A stretch of 18,754 nucleotides of DNA, from the NCBI GenBank assembly GCA_041676625.1, contig JBAYRN010000112.1, positions 1-18,754 on the forward strand, given 5' to 3'. Positions 1 to 8,712 of the stretch are shown here, piece after piece. Both the position numbers and the translations under genes were made by a program. The notes under the pieces are model-generated. The model worked only from the letters and a program-made list of their open reading frames with translations. It did not search any database and was not told where the DNA came from. The stretch is from JAEXNA01 sp041676625. Lineage in GTDB: Bacteria > Vulcanimicrobiota > Xenobia > Xenobiales > JADMJV01. Within the stretch, counting starts at the first letter, position 1, and the number at the start of each line of letters is the position of its first letter.

Positions 1-990
1 CACCACCGTGTAAGCTGCATCATCGGCTCTCAAAGCGTCCGGCTCTTGTCCCGGCAAGGGCAGAACAGTAAGTCTGAATAGAGTGGGTTGGTCGACCTCG
101 AAACGGGCAGCGGAGATGGACTCGACCAGGGTCTGCCCGCTACCCGCCGGAAGCAGCAAGGGTTTCTCCAGGACGGTGGCTTCGGCCATCTCCGGCTTAT
201 CAGGTTTTACCTTTTCGATCCGGACCAATCGCTGCTGCGCGCTGCTCGAGAAGTTTTCGACTCGAGCGTAGACGAAGGGCCTGGGCCAACCTCGTTCGGG
301 ATCCGGTGGCCGCACTGAGAAGCTCACCACGCCCACGTTGTCATCCGCCTGTCCGGCCACGCTGGAGTACTGCACCCCGGCCACCCTCAGGGGCTCGGGC
401 AGGTGATCGCCAAAGATCCAGATTTTAGCCCGGTGGGCTTTGATCAAAGAGCGGACAAACGGCCCCATCTGGTCGAGTCCGTCGGCCAGTTCAGCGGGCT
501 CCAGGTTCTGCAACGCCTGCACCAGAGTGGACTCGTCCTGGGTGAAGGGCACCAGTACGCGCGGCTCAGAATCCACCGCGATCAACATGACTTCGGCCCG
601 GCTCCCGGTCAGGCTCATACCCAGAAGATCGTCGACCGCATCCAGCGCCTTGGTGCGAGCCGATTCAAAACTCCCCTGGGCGGCCATCGATGCGCTCCGG
701 TCGATCATCAAGATGACCCGGTTGGTGGTGGGTCGCTGACTCACCCAGGGAGTGGACAGACGAGCCAAAAACAACAGCATCAGCAACAAGAACAACAACT
801 GAAGCCAGAATAGCGGATTGTTTTGAAAGCGGTTGGCAAAAGTGCCACCGGCGCTCTCCGGCGCCGCCGCTTTCCACAAGAAGTAACTCGTGCTCCCACG
901 GCGGCGCGGGTCCGGCCGAAACAGATAAAAAATCACTAGCAACGGTAGGCAGAGAAGCCCCCAGAGCGCCAATGGCTCGAGCACGGACAT
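1..990 (-). CDS. BatA/VWA-domain membrane protein, C-terminus cut by window edge
   Basis: The reading frame stays open for 330 codons from an ATG at 990 down to base 1, so the C-terminus lies outside the window. The N-terminus (about residues 7-24) is a membrane segment followed by an Arg-rich stretch and an 'FLW' motif, as in aerotolerance-regulator (BatA) N-terminal domains. A second membrane segment covers about 58-78. A von Willebrand A domain follows, with the metal-binding MIDAS motif DRSAS at 97-101 and a likely MIDAS Thr near 150. Members of this family sit in the cytoplasmic membrane with the VWA domain binding a partner protein, commonly beside MoxR ATPases and DUF58 proteins, as here. 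The ATG shares its A with the TGA stop of the DUF58 gene (TGATG), so it is probably translated by coupling. The exact role in this organism is unknown. Confidence 0.85.
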   Translation of the reverse strand, partial: MSVLEPLALWGLLCLPLLVIFYLFRPDPRRRGSTSYFLWKAAAPESAGGTFANRFQNNPLFWLQLLFLLLMLLFLARLSTPWVSQRPTTNRVILMIDRSASMAAQGSFESARTKALDAVDDLLGMSLTGSRAEVMLIAVDSEPRVLVPFTQDESTLVQALQNLEPAELADGLDQMGPFVRSLIKAHRAKIWIFGDHLPEPLRVAGVQYSSVAGQADDNVGVVSFSVRPPDPERGWPRPFVYARVENFSSSAQQRLVRIEKVKPDKPEMAEATVLEKPLLLPAGSGQTLVESISAARFEVDQPTLFRLTVLPLPGQEPDALRADDAAYTVV

Positions 991-1883
991 CAGGCCAGCA
1001 ACCCCGCTTTACGAAGCTCTTCGGAGAAAAATCGAATGGGATCCAGATCGGAGGTCGCCGATACAAACACCGCTCCTGAGGTACGGCAGAAATCTCGCAG
1101 TGATTGGTTGTGCTGGTCCAGCAGCTCCAAATAGCGGTCAAAGCTTCGCCGACCAACGTCCAGCCTCACCGAGGCCTCACCCTCCTCCGCTTCGGGGTCG
1201 AAGAGCTCCCACTCCCCGGGCGACATAGCTCGGCCAGGGTCCCGCTCCTGGGGCGATAGGAGTTGAATCAGACTCATCCGGTGTCGGCGGTATCGCAGTT
1301 GGTTCAGCCCGGCCAGGCCGGCATCTGGTCGCAAGAAATCGGAAATCACCACCAGATGACTGCGGCGGCGGAGCTTCCCCGCCGCTCCGGTCAACGACTC
1401 GGTCAAAGGCGTCAGTCCCGCCGGTTCCGTGCTATTCAGGTAGCGGGAGACCATCGAGAGGGAGCTTCTGCCCCGGCTCGGAGCAACACCCTTGACATCC
1501 TTCAAGCTGGAGTTTTCAAGAGGCATCACCGAAACTCGATCTCCCTGACCCAAAACCACGTTGGCCAATCCCAGGACCACTGTTTTCAGAGCCGCCCACT
1601 TTTCCACCATGGAGAGCGATGTGTCCAACAAAAAACAAACGGTTTCTTCTTGCTCCGGCACGTAGAGTTTGGTGTAGAGACGATCGGTGCGTCCGTAAAC
1701 CTTCCAATCCAGAGCCCGGAGATCGTCCCCGGGTTGGTAGGGACGATACTCAGAAAAATCCATGGACTGGCCCAGACCTTTGGACAGGTGAGCCCCTGGA
1801 CCTGAACTCCGGCGCTGCCGTACCTTCTCGGGCACGATCGTCATGCGCCTGAGGAGACTGACCAACTTCCGGTCCAAGAGCAC
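990..1883 (-). CDS. DUF58 domain-containing protein
   Basis: This 297-residue protein carries the DUF58 hallmark at about residues 41-83 (DFSEYRPYQPGDD, then RALDW and YTKLY). It is followed by a VWA-like fold with a MIDAS-type DTSLS motif at 87-91. DUF58 proteins are nearly always encoded with a MoxR AAA+ ATPase, are thought to act with it as an adaptor or substrate-handling factor, and have no established biochemical reaction. The start is GTG at 1883, six bases after the permease stop, with an AGGGA Shine-Dalgarno inside the end of the permease gene at a spacing of 9. An in-frame ATG 13 codons later is possible but less well placed. No membrane segment is evident, so it is probably cytosolic and membrane-associated through BatA. 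Confidence 0.9.
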   Translation of the reverse strand: MLLDRKLVSLLRRMTIVPEKVRQRRSSGPGAHLSKGLGQSMDFSEYRPYQPGDDLRALDWKVYGRTDRLYTKLYVPEQEETVCFLLDTSLSMVEKWAALKTVVLGLANVVLGQGDRVSVMPLENSSLKDVKGVAPSRGRSSLSMVSRYLNSTEPAGLTPLTESLTGAAGKLRRRSHLVVISDFLRPDAGLAGLNQLRYRRHRMSLIQLLSPQERDPGRAMSPGEWELFDPEAEEGEASVRLDVGRRSFDRYLELLDQHNQSLRDFCRTSGAVFVSATSDLDPIRFFSEELRKAGLLA

Positions 1884-1889
1884 CCCGAG

Positions 1890-3227
1890 CTATCCCTGTC
1901 GAGCAGCCCGGGACTCGAAGCGGGAGTGCAGAACCAGACCCGTAAGGAACAGGCCTAAATAGAAGATGACGGCTAGCATCGGAACCTCTATGGGCGTCCT
2001 GTCGGCATACGCAAAAAGCATGACTGCCGGACTCAGAGTTCCGGGGTGCCAGGTCTGACCGGAACTGGTCAGGGGTTCCACCAGAGTGAAAGCGGGCAAC
2101 ACGCTCAGTAGCAGCCAACTCCCACCCAGATAGGAGGGATAAGTCCGGGGGTTCTTCAAGGCCATCCCCCGGGCGAACCAGGCTATGCTCAAACCGGCCA
2201 GCAAGCTGTAGAAACAGATCGCGATAGCCTTGTCGTCGTCGCACCATGCAAGAGGCGCGAGCAAGCCCACGGAGAGTACCACCATCCAGACCCCGGGCCG
2301 GCTCACCAGGTACCGGGCAAAACGCTCCCGTTCGATCTTACTGGAGGGGCGCATGGGGTTCATGAGCATCCCGAACAAAAAGAAGTGAATCGGTCCGGAG
2401 GCAGCCCAAACGGCATCGGTCGGGTCGGGACTGGAGTACTGCAACAGCCCGATGAGCGCGAGGAAAAGCACATAAAAGACCAGCCCAATGAGGAGCAGCA
2501 CCCGGAGGTGATGGGCTCGCTCTTCCAAATGGTTGACCGACTTCCAGAACAGAAAAAGACCCAGGTACAAGACCCCCAGGGCAATCGCTCCGTAGACCAG
2601 AGGAGGAACGTCCGAGGCATAACGTAGTCCTACCATGCCAAAGAGCCCAAGCCAGCCGATGAATATGAGTCCCAGGTAGGTCTGTCCGGTGGCGTAGGCT
2701 GAGCGGGATTCCCGGGCGCTCATCATCAGCCCGTAGAGCGCACAGAGAAATCCGAAGCTCGCCAGTATAAGCTTGCTGAAGAAGAACGAGGTGAGAGAGA
2801 CGCCTCCCAGAAAAAAGACGATGGACTCCAAGGGAATTGTGGAACAGAGCGCTAGAATGATGAAACTGGCAGCGAACCCAAACTTACCGAAGATAAGCTC
2901 CGAGGGAGACAGGTGAGTGGTCAAGAGCATGTCGAAACTCTTGCGCTCTTTCTCTCCGGAAACAGCACTGGTGGTGAGCGAGGGCGCCAGCATAGCCAGG
3001 AGACCCATCTGAACCCAGAAGAGAAACTCCATGAAAAAGACCCCGGCATCGGGTAGGGCGTCGATACCTTGGGAATCGTTGAAGGCTCCCATGGAAGTCA
3101 GGGAGGCGACCAGGGCCACCACCACCACCCAGGCCATCAAGGCGTAGAACACCTTCTTCTCTCGAAAGCCCACCCGCATCTCCTTTACGAAGACGGGATT
3201 GTCCAAGGACTTCAACCAGTTCATCAT
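1890..3227 (-). CDS. ABC-2 type transporter permease
   Basis: This 445-residue protein is very hydrophobic, with about 11-12 candidate membrane segments. It begins with the NPVFVKEMR motif common at the N-terminus of ABC-2/GldF/NatB-type permeases. A cytosolic loop near residue 90 reads SGEKERKSFDMLLTT, the 'coupling' region typical of this family. Its ATG overlaps the stop of the ATPase gene by four bases (ATGA), so the two subunits should be made in step. The substrate cannot be read from sequence. Relatives in gene clusters with GATase-like membrane proteins (GldG type) have been linked to gliding or to surface-polymer export, but many are uncharacterised. Confidence 0.88.
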   Translation of the reverse strand: MMNWLKSLDNPVFVKEMRVGFREKKVFYALMAWVVVVALVASLTSMGAFNDSQGIDALPDAGVFFMEFLFWVQMGLLAMLAPSLTTSAVSGEKERKSFDMLLTTHLSPSELIFGKFGFAASFIILALCSTIPLESIVFFLGGVSLTSFFFSKLILASFGFLCALYGLMMSARESRSAYATGQTYLGLIFIGWLGLFGMVGLRYASDVPPLVYGAIALGVLYLGLFLFWKSVNHLEERAHHLRVLLLIGLVFYVLFLALIGLLQYSSPDPTDAVWAASGPIHFFLFGMLMNPMRPSSKIERERFARYLVSRPGVWMVVLSVGLLAPLAWCDDDKAIAICFYSLLAGLSIAWFARGMALKNPRTYPSYLGGSWLLLSVLPAFTLVEPLTSSGQTWHPGTLSPAVMLFAYADRTPIEVPMLAVIFYLGLFLTGLVLHSRFESRAARQG

Positions 3228-4162
3228 CGTACGATACCCTCGGTCACTCGCAGAAAGAGATCCTCGAGATCGGTTTTCTGCTCTTCAAAACCCACCAGAC
3301 CGAACTCGGGATCGGCCAGCCGATGGGACAGCAGAGCGAGAGATTCCAGCTCACCTGCATAGGCAAAGGTGATCTGGGCAGGGTTGCTCGCCTCCTTTAG
3401 CTCAAGATCTGAGGTGTGCTCATCTCTGTCCAAGAACTCCATCGCCTTCTCAGCGTTGCGGAGCAAGCTCACTGTGATGCGGCGGTCCGACTGCAGTGTT
3501 GCCATGATGTCGTCGACCCGACCAGCGGTGATCAAGCTCCCTGCTTCCAGCACCCCGATCATATTGCAAAAGTCGGCAAGCTCAGGCAAGATATGGCTAG
3601 AAATCATGATGGTTTTTCCCATCCGAGTGAGTTCTCGCAGAAGCTCTCTCATTTCGATCCTGGCTCGGGGGTCCAGTCCTGAAGCCGGCTCATCGAGAAT
3701 CAACACCTGGGGGTCGTGGAGTAGGGTTTTGGCCAGGCAAAGCCGTTGCCGCATTCCGGTGGATAGGGCCTCCACGAAAAAATCCCGCTTCTGACCGAGC
3801 TCGGTGAGCTCCAGCACATCTGCGATCGACTGACTTCGCGATTCCCTGGGTATTCGATAAGCCCCAGCGAAAAAGTCCAGATACTCCCACACCTTCATAC
3901 CGTCGTACACGCCGAAAGAATCGGGCATGTAACCCAGGATCTTGCGAATTTCGTCGGGGCTCTCGGTGACCGAAATACCACCCACCCGGGCCTCCCCTTC
4001 GGACGGCTCCAGCAGAGTGGACAGAATCCTCATGGTGGTGGTTTTTCCAGCCCCATTGGGCCCGATAAATCCGAACGTATCACCCCGCTCGATCTTCAGA
4101 CTCAGGTCGTTCAAGGCCACGAAATCACCGTACGTCCTGGTCAGTCCTAGACACTCAATCAA
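3224..4162 (-). CDS. ABC transporter ATP-binding protein
   Basis: This is the nucleotide-binding subunit for the adjacent permease. With the TTG start at 4162 it is 312 residues and begins MIECLGLTRTYGDF, as is usual for the family. It has Walker A GPNGAGKT (34-41), signature LSTGM (133-137), Walker B VLILDEP (153-159) and the switch His at 190 (SSH). The C-terminal ~100 residues are the extra domain common in NatA/CcmA/GldA-like ATPases. I chose TTG because GGAG lies seven bases before it. A GTG at 4177 would add five residues but has no well-spaced ribosome-binding site. The start overlaps the end of the upstream gene by 8 bases. Confidence 0.93.
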   Translation of the reverse strand: MIECLGLTRTYGDFVALNDLSLKIERGDTFGFIGPNGAGKTTTMRILSTLLEPSEGEARVGGISVTESPDEIRKILGYMPDSFGVYDGMKVWEYLDFFAGAYRIPRESRSQSIADVLELTELGQKRDFFVEALSTGMRQRLCLAKTLLHDPQVLILDEPASGLDPRARIEMRELLRELTRMGKTIMISSHILPELADFCNMIGVLEAGSLITAGRVDDIMATLQSDRRITVSLLRNAEKAMEFLDRDEHTSDLELKEASNPAQITFAYAGELESLALLSHRLADPEFGLVGFEEQKTDLEDLFLRVTEGIVR

Positions 4163-5990
4163 GGGGAAACTCCACACTCACCAGATAATCATGGCGGACC
4201 AGCGATCGCTCCGCGAGTTCCAACGGAGTCTTCAACTCCCCGGTAAAGAAATGGAGCTTGCCGGTGGCCGCAGGCAGGGCGTTATGAGCCTCCCTCAAGA
4301 GGTCTTCTCTGCCCGGGTTTGCCTTCGGATCGAAGTTCAGCGCATCCTGAGGGTAGCCGGAGGTAAACTGAAGCTTGTACTGTTGCTTGCCCGGAGACAG
4401 GGTGAAGGCTTGGGAATGCCCCTCATCAGGCAGGTACAAAACGGCTGCCTCGGCTTCACCGGCAAGCGGGGAATCGATCTCTACAGTATCGGACGACAAT
4501 ATCTTCACCTGAAAGGGCGACTCTGTCTCCAGGATGGTGCGAGCCTGAAACCGCTGAATGTCCCAGGTTCCCATCTCTAATGTGGAGCGCAGTCCACCCT
4601 GGGGTGCCTGCTGGAAAAGTCCGAAATCTCGAGGTTGTCCAAAACCCCGATAGCGATAAGCACCTGTGAGTTCGAAGTAGGTGACGGAGTCACAAAGAAT
4701 CTGAAATTGCTGAGTATTGGGACTGAAGAGCAGTTGCTCCGACTCCGCCAGCCCGATTTGTTGTCCGGCGTGAATATTGAGATGACCGAGTTCTCGCAAG
4801 ACCGGGATGGAGGGCCGAAGAAAACGGTTCACCGCGTAGGCGCCACCGGCAAACAAGAGGGCCACCAATGGAACGGTGACAAACGACCAGAGCATCTTGT
4901 CTCTCTTTCTGAGGATGGACAGGTTGACCGGACCGACGATGATCCCGTACAGGATCACGAATAGTGCTACCCAACCGCCTTTGGTGCGGGGGAGTTCGGG
5001 GATAGAGTTCAAAAGGTTGTAATTGTGAGGGTTACCGGAGTAGCTCGGCTGCTTGTCGAAGATCCACCTCCACAGGGTTTCACTCTCGCTCTTGCCTAGA
5101 ACCTCGGCTTGCACCACCGGCACCGTGATGAAATAGACTTCACCTTTCAACTCCGGGCGCACCAGCAACAGCTCTTCACCCTCCGCACCCATGCGACTGC
5201 TCGCATTCGGTTTGAGCGTGCCTGCAACTCTCAGCAGGCTCTGGTCGGTCACCACCTTCTCGGGAGTCATAGGCAGGATCGCCTGCAGAGGCGTGCCCCT
5301 GTACTCAGTCGGTAGGCCGTTGCTAACCACCACCAGTTGCCCCCCCTGACGCACCCAGTTGACGATGGCCTGGTACTGAATGTCGCTTAAGTTCAATTTG
5401 GTCAAGTCGTAGCAGATCAAGACCTTGAGAGGGGTGAGAGCCGCCCAGTGCTCCGGGAAAACCTCTTCATCGAGATTACTCAGGTTCTGTGGGGGACTGT
5501 ACTCCTCACCTTCGCTCGGGCTGGCCTGAGTGTAATACGGATTCTTCACCAGCTTGAGGGATCGCAAGTAGTCGAAGCTCTCCCCCTCACCGGTCAGCAG
5601 CCCCGTCACAATACCCTGGGGGTTCTGAGTCACGCCTAAGAGAACAGACTGCTGATTGACCTCCAAACTGTAGAGTTGGCCGAGCAGGTGAGGGGGAAAA
5701 AGAAAGGGGATGCGCTTCTTGGTGCCCGGCTCCAAAACCATCGTCTCATACTCTTCAGGAACCTCGATCGGCAACGGCCAACTCAGCTGGAACTTCTGGG
5801 GAGATAAAGATTTGTTATGGTACTCCAGGACCAGTGGAAAAAGTGCTCCGTAATCGGAGAAAGTGCCGGCGGGATAGAGGCAACGCACCTCGATCTCGCG
5901 TCCGATTCGAGCCTGCCCCATCACGGTTTGGGCCCCCGCCATTGCTATCAGGGAGAAGAACAGAAGGGCACTAAGTAACGTCTTGTTCAA
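4155..5990 (-). CDS. Exported membrane protein with GATase-like domain, ABC-module partner
   Basis: The TTG start at 5990 gives 611 residues beginning with a clear signal peptide (MNKTLLSALLFFSLIAMAGA). It has a strong AGGAGG six bases upstream and overlaps the MoxR gene by 20 bases. A longer frame reaches 6128, but that part lies inside moxR and is not needed. Residues ~40-130 look like a beta-rich extracytoplasmic domain. Residues ~140-300 resemble a class I glutamine amidotransferase-like fold (LKVLICYDLTKLNLSD, then NWVRQGGQLVVVSNG) without a convincing catalytic triad. Two membrane helices follow at about 339-361 and 368-390, then a ~220-residue C-terminal domain. Similar architectures accompany ABC-2 transporters, as GldG-like proteins do. 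No enzymatic role can be claimed. Confidence 0.8.
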   Translation of the reverse strand: MNKTLLSALLFFSLIAMAGAQTVMGQARIGREIEVRCLYPAGTFSDYGALFPLVLEYHNKSLSPQKFQLSWPLPIEVPEEYETMVLEPGTKKRIPFLFPPHLLGQLYSLEVNQQSVLLGVTQNPQGIVTGLLTGEGESFDYLRSLKLVKNPYYTQASPSEGEEYSPPQNLSNLDEEVFPEHWAALTPLKVLICYDLTKLNLSDIQYQAIVNWVRQGGQLVVVSNGLPTEYRGTPLQAILPMTPEKVVTDQSLLRVAGTLKPNASSRMGAEGEELLLVRPELKGEVYFITVPVVQAEVLGKSESETLWRWIFDKQPSYSGNPHNYNLLNSIPELPRTKGGWVALFVILYGIIVGPVNLSILRKRDKMLWSFVTVPLVALLFAGGAYAVNRFLRPSIPVLRELGHLNIHAGQQIGLAESEQLLFSPNTQQFQILCDSVTYFELTGAYRYRGFGQPRDFGLFQQAPQGGLRSTLEMGTWDIQRFQARTILETESPFQVKILSSDTVEIDSPLAGEAEAAVLYLPDEGHSQAFTLSPGKQQYKLQFTSGYPQDALNFDPKANPGREDLLREAHNALPAATGKLHFFTGELKTPLELAERSLVRHDYLVSVEFPLD

Positions 5991-6963
5991 AGGATACCTC
6001 CTGGAGGATGGTCTCGACGATCGAGTCCGGGGTGATCCCTTCGGTTTCACCTTCGAAAGAGAGGTGGATCCGGTGCCGAAAAACTGGTTTAGCCAGCGCC
6101 TTGACATCCTCCAAGGCCATGTGTTCACGGCCCTGGCTCAAAGCTCGCGCTTTGCCTAGTTTCAGGAGAGCTTGAGCTCCCCGGGGGCTGGATCCGTAGC
6201 GGATAAAAGACTCCACGCTCGGGGGGCAGTCCGGGGACCCCGGGTGGGTGGCACAAACCAATCTGGCCACATAATCCAGGAGCGGGTCAGCCACCAAAAT
6301 CTGGGCCGCCTGTCTCTGAAGTTCCAGAATATCTTCCGCCGACAGCACCCGATTGACTTCAGGAAGCTTCAGGCCGGTGGTGCGCCGCAAGATTTCGCTC
6401 AACTCACTCGGCTCGGGGCGTTCCACGGCCAACTTCACCAGGAACCGGTCGGTCTGCGCTTCCGGCAGAGGGTAGGTGCCCTCCATCTCGATGGGGTTCT
6501 GGGTAGCCAGTACGAAGAAGGGTCGAGGCAAGGCGTGACCCTCACCGCCCACCGTGACCTGGAACTCTTGCATCGCTTCCAGCAGAGCCGACTGGGTCTT
6601 GGGGGTGGCCCGATTGATCTCGTCGGCCAGGACCAGGGAATGGAAGATGGGGCCTCGCCGAAAGCGGAACTCCCGACCGGTTTCGGTCTCTTCTAAAATA
6701 ATGGAACCGGTGATGTCGGCCGGCATCAAGTCCGGGGTAAACTGGACCCTGGAAAAGGTAAGCCCGGTGCAATCGGCCAGAGTCTTCACCAGCACCGTCT
6801 TTCCTAAGCCGGGGACCCCTTCCAGGAGCACATGCCCCCCCGCAACCAGAGCCAGGAGCACTTCGCTCAACAGATCGTGTTGACCCACAATCATCCGGCC
6901 CAGCTCTTCGCGCAACAACTGGATCGATTCCACCGGTGACCGATTTTCCGTCTGAGTCGTCAT
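5971..6963 (-). CDS. MoxR-family AAA+ ATPase
   Basis: This 330-residue ATPase is typical in length for MoxR. It has Walker A GVPGLGKT at 49-56, Walker B LVLADEINR at 110-118, sensor 1 ATQNP at 153-157, and the LPEAQTDRF segment at 166-174 that carries the arginine finger. MoxR proteins are thought to act as chaperones that mature or assemble protein complexes, using DUF58 and VWA proteins as partners. Both occur downstream here. I chose ATG at 6963, which has GGAG eight bases upstream. A TTG codon directly before it (6966) would add one residue. Its stop overlaps the start of the next gene. Confidence 0.95.
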   Translation of the reverse strand: MTTQTENRSPVESIQLLREELGRMIVGQHDLLSEVLLALVAGGHVLLEGVPGLGKTVLVKTLADCTGLTFSRVQFTPDLMPADITGSIILEETETGREFRFRRGPIFHSLVLADEINRATPKTQSALLEAMQEFQVTVGGEGHALPRPFFVLATQNPIEMEGTYPLPEAQTDRFLVKLAVERPEPSELSEILRRTTGLKLPEVNRVLSAEDILELQRQAAQILVADPLLDYVARLVCATHPGSPDCPPSVESFIRYGSSPRGAQALLKLGKARALSQGREHMALEDVKALAKPVFRHRIHLSFEGETEGITPDSIVETILQEVSFEQDVT

Positions 6964-6976
6964 CAAACCCTCTCCC

Positions 6977-8569
6977 CTATCGCCCTTGATCGAGCGACTC
7001 GAAATAAACCCTCACATTATCCCGATAGTCGGCGGGCACCTCCTCGCGCAGGATGGCGTTTTCCGCCTCTTCTCGGTACTGCAAAATCCCCCCCGAACCG
7101 TCTCGCTCTGCAGGCTCGGTCACCGCACCGCGGCCCTCTTTCTGGGTACGAAAACGGGGGCCGTCGTCACCCAGTTGCCCCTGAACCCTGGTCTGGGCCC
7201 GCTCAAACTCGGTGCGCTCCGGGGCGTGCAAGTGCTGGTACTCTTCGGTCCAATCGCTCTCAGACTCACTCCGACGCAAAGACTGGACGCCCGTAGCGCC
7301 CCCGGCCTCTCCCTCCTCGAGAGTGGTGCCCCTACCTGCATCGCCGCCGCCCGGCACCTCCTCTCCCCCCGGACCCTGCCCAGTCCCCTGTCCCTGTCCT
7401 TGACCTTGACCTTGCCCCTGCCCCTGCCCCTGGCCCTGGCCTTGCCCCTCCCCCTGACCGTCAGCGAAGCCTCGATCATCGAATCGATCCCCCTGAGTAT
7501 CGTCAAACTCCTGACCCCCATCAGGCTCCAAACCACCCTTTTGCGCGGCTTCACCGGCGGCTTGACTTTGATCCTTCGCTGCTTGCCCCACTTCTTGTTG
7601 GAGTGACTCCAGAGCCTCCGCTGCTTCGTCAAACTCCCCTTTTTCCCAGGCTTCCGTCGCCTGCTCGAGCTGCTCCTTTTGCTGGTTGTCCTTCATGCTG
7701 CGGCGTAAAGTGTTCAAGGCATCCTTATCCTTAGCCGACATTGACTGGGATTGCCGCGCTCTCTCGGCCAGCGTCTCCAGCAACTCCCGGGTCTTTTTCT
7801 GGGCTTCCACCTCCTGCATCATCTGGTCCACGGCACGCTGCAGCTCTTTTCTGGTGTCTTCACTCTCCGGGTCCCCCGGTTTCTGACTTTCCAGTTGCTG
7901 CAACAATTTCTCCAGCTTCTGAGGATTGTCACTTCCAATCTCTGCTAACTCCTTGAGGAGGTCCTCGGTCAATTGATCGACCTGTGCCTCCCCCAACCAC
8001 ACCGAAGCCGCCGGATCCAGGCCGGAATGAGGCGGAAGCACAAGAACCAGAAGAAGAGGCAAGGCAAAACTGAAGATGAGCGCCCTGATCGAATTGGGGA
8101 TGCGTTCGAGCTTTCCGAGTAGGCGACGAAACCGCCGCTCATCCTGCAGCAGTTCACCGGATTGGGCGAGGAGTTTTTCCGAAGAGACTGTTCGAGGCTT
8201 CTCGCTAAAAATCCAATCCACTGAAGTCAGGATACGCTCCTGGCTGTCCAGGAGTTGGTCCAGGCGATAGGCGGTCTTGCGTGGGCCGGGCGTGCTCACC
8301 CAGCAACTGGCAAATCCGCCCAGAGCGGTCAAGAAAGGCAGCCACAAGAACTCACGTGGGCGCCCGGCGGCCGCCAGCCATTGCCAGGGGCCGGGTAGAA
8401 GATTCCAGTTCCAGAGTAGGATGAGCCCTACTGCCGCGAGTAGCGACCCGGCGGCAAACCAGTGTAGAGCCGCGCGCAGACTCCGCACGAAACGAAGCCG
8501 CCGTTGGGCTGAAAAGAGTCGGGTCAAAATCACACTTTCCAGGCATCTTCCAGCTCCGTCACTCTCCAT
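6977..8569 (-). CDS. Membrane-anchored coiled-coil protein with Gly-Gln tract (DUF4175-like)
   Basis: This is the first gene of the operon, 530 residues. Hydrophobic segments lie at about 33-55, 72-91 and 161-180. They are followed by a long charged helical region (about 195-340) rich in Leu, Glu and Gln that should form coiled coil. A low-complexity Gly-Gln tract lies near 371-395, then a Gly/Glu-rich linker. The C-terminus ends REEVPADYRDNVRVYFESL, a pattern seen in large membrane proteins encoded with MoxR/DUF58 clusters. The overall layout resembles DUF4175-type proteins, but I am not certain of the family. The ATG has AGGGG five bases upstream. Thirteen bases separate its stop from the moxR start. 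It may act as the membrane scaffold of the MoxR module. Confidence 0.75.
   Translation of the reverse strand: MESDGAGRCLESVILTRLFSAQRRLRFVRSLRAALHWFAAGSLLAAVGLILLWNWNLLPGPWQWLAAAGRPREFLWLPFLTALGGFASCWVSTPGPRKTAYRLDQLLDSQERILTSVDWIFSEKPRTVSSEKLLAQSGELLQDERRFRRLLGKLERIPNSIRALIFSFALPLLLVLVLPPHSGLDPAASVWLGEAQVDQLTEDLLKELAEIGSDNPQKLEKLLQQLESQKPGDPESEDTRKELQRAVDQMMQEVEAQKKTRELLETLAERARQSQSMSAKDKDALNTLRRSMKDNQQKEQLEQATEAWEKGEFDEAAEALESLQQEVGQAAKDQSQAAGEAAQKGGLEPDGGQEFDDTQGDRFDDRGFADGQGEGQGQGQGQGQGQGQGQGQGQGTGQGPGGEEVPGGGDAGRGTTLEEGEAGGATGVQSLRRSESESDWTEEYQHLHAPERTEFERAQTRVQGQLGDDGPRFRTQKEGRGAVTEPAERDGSGGILQYREEAENAILREEVPADYRDNVRVYFESLDQGR
7385..7459 (-). repeat. Hexanucleotide tandem repeat encoding Gly-Gln
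   Basis: About twelve imperfect 6-bp units (GGN CAR on the coding strand) encode eleven Gly-Gln pairs and one Gly-Glu. Because the unit is six bases, gain or loss of copies would change linker length without shifting the frame. Confidence 0.85.
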
Positions 8570-8601
8570 TTTTCACCCCTTCGTTTCGCATCAAAAAACT
8601 C

Positions 8602-8629
8602 AGTCTAGTTTGAGGAAATTTTATTTCAA
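8602..8629 (-). promoter_or_regulatory. Candidate promoter for the MoxR/ABC operon
   Basis: On the minus strand TTGAAA (8629-8624) is followed after 16 bases by TAGACT (8607-8602), a fair sigma-70-like pair about 33 bases before the ATG at 8569. The region around it is A/T-rich compared with its surroundings. The call rests on sequence match only. Confidence 0.4.
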
Positions 8630-8646
8630 AAGGAGGCATATAAGAA

Positions 8647-8712
8647 GAGCGCCCGGGTAAGGCGCTCAAGCCGGATTGTTAGGTTTTGGGGAGGGAGGGG
8701 CTGTATCCGGCT
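8647..8712. other. Inverted repeats with G-rich loop in divergent intergenic region
   Basis: Two features lie between the divergent genes at 8569 and 8793. A 7-bp inverted repeat GAGCGCC/GGCGCTC occupies 8647-8667. A perfect 8-bp pair AGCCGGAT (8669-8676) and ATCCGGCT (8705-8712) encloses a G-run tract (GGGGAGGGAGGGG, 8688-8700). They could be operator sites or a structured leader, and no T-tract marks either as a terminator. A -10-like TATAAC at 8720-8725 on the plus strand lacks a good -35 box. Nothing else is seen in this 223-base gap. Confidence 0.5.

Noticed and set aside
665..1156. 163-residue minus-strand frame
   Set aside because: It overlaps the BatA/VWA and DUF58 genes in another frame and has no recognisable domain.
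5991..6128. N-terminal extension of the GATase-like protein
   Set aside because: It lies wholly inside moxR, would precede the signal peptide, and the TTG at 5990 has a far better ribosome-binding site.
6986..7606. 206-residue plus-strand frame rich in Pro-Leu
   Set aside because: It is the antisense of the Gly-Gln coding tract, a composition artefact.
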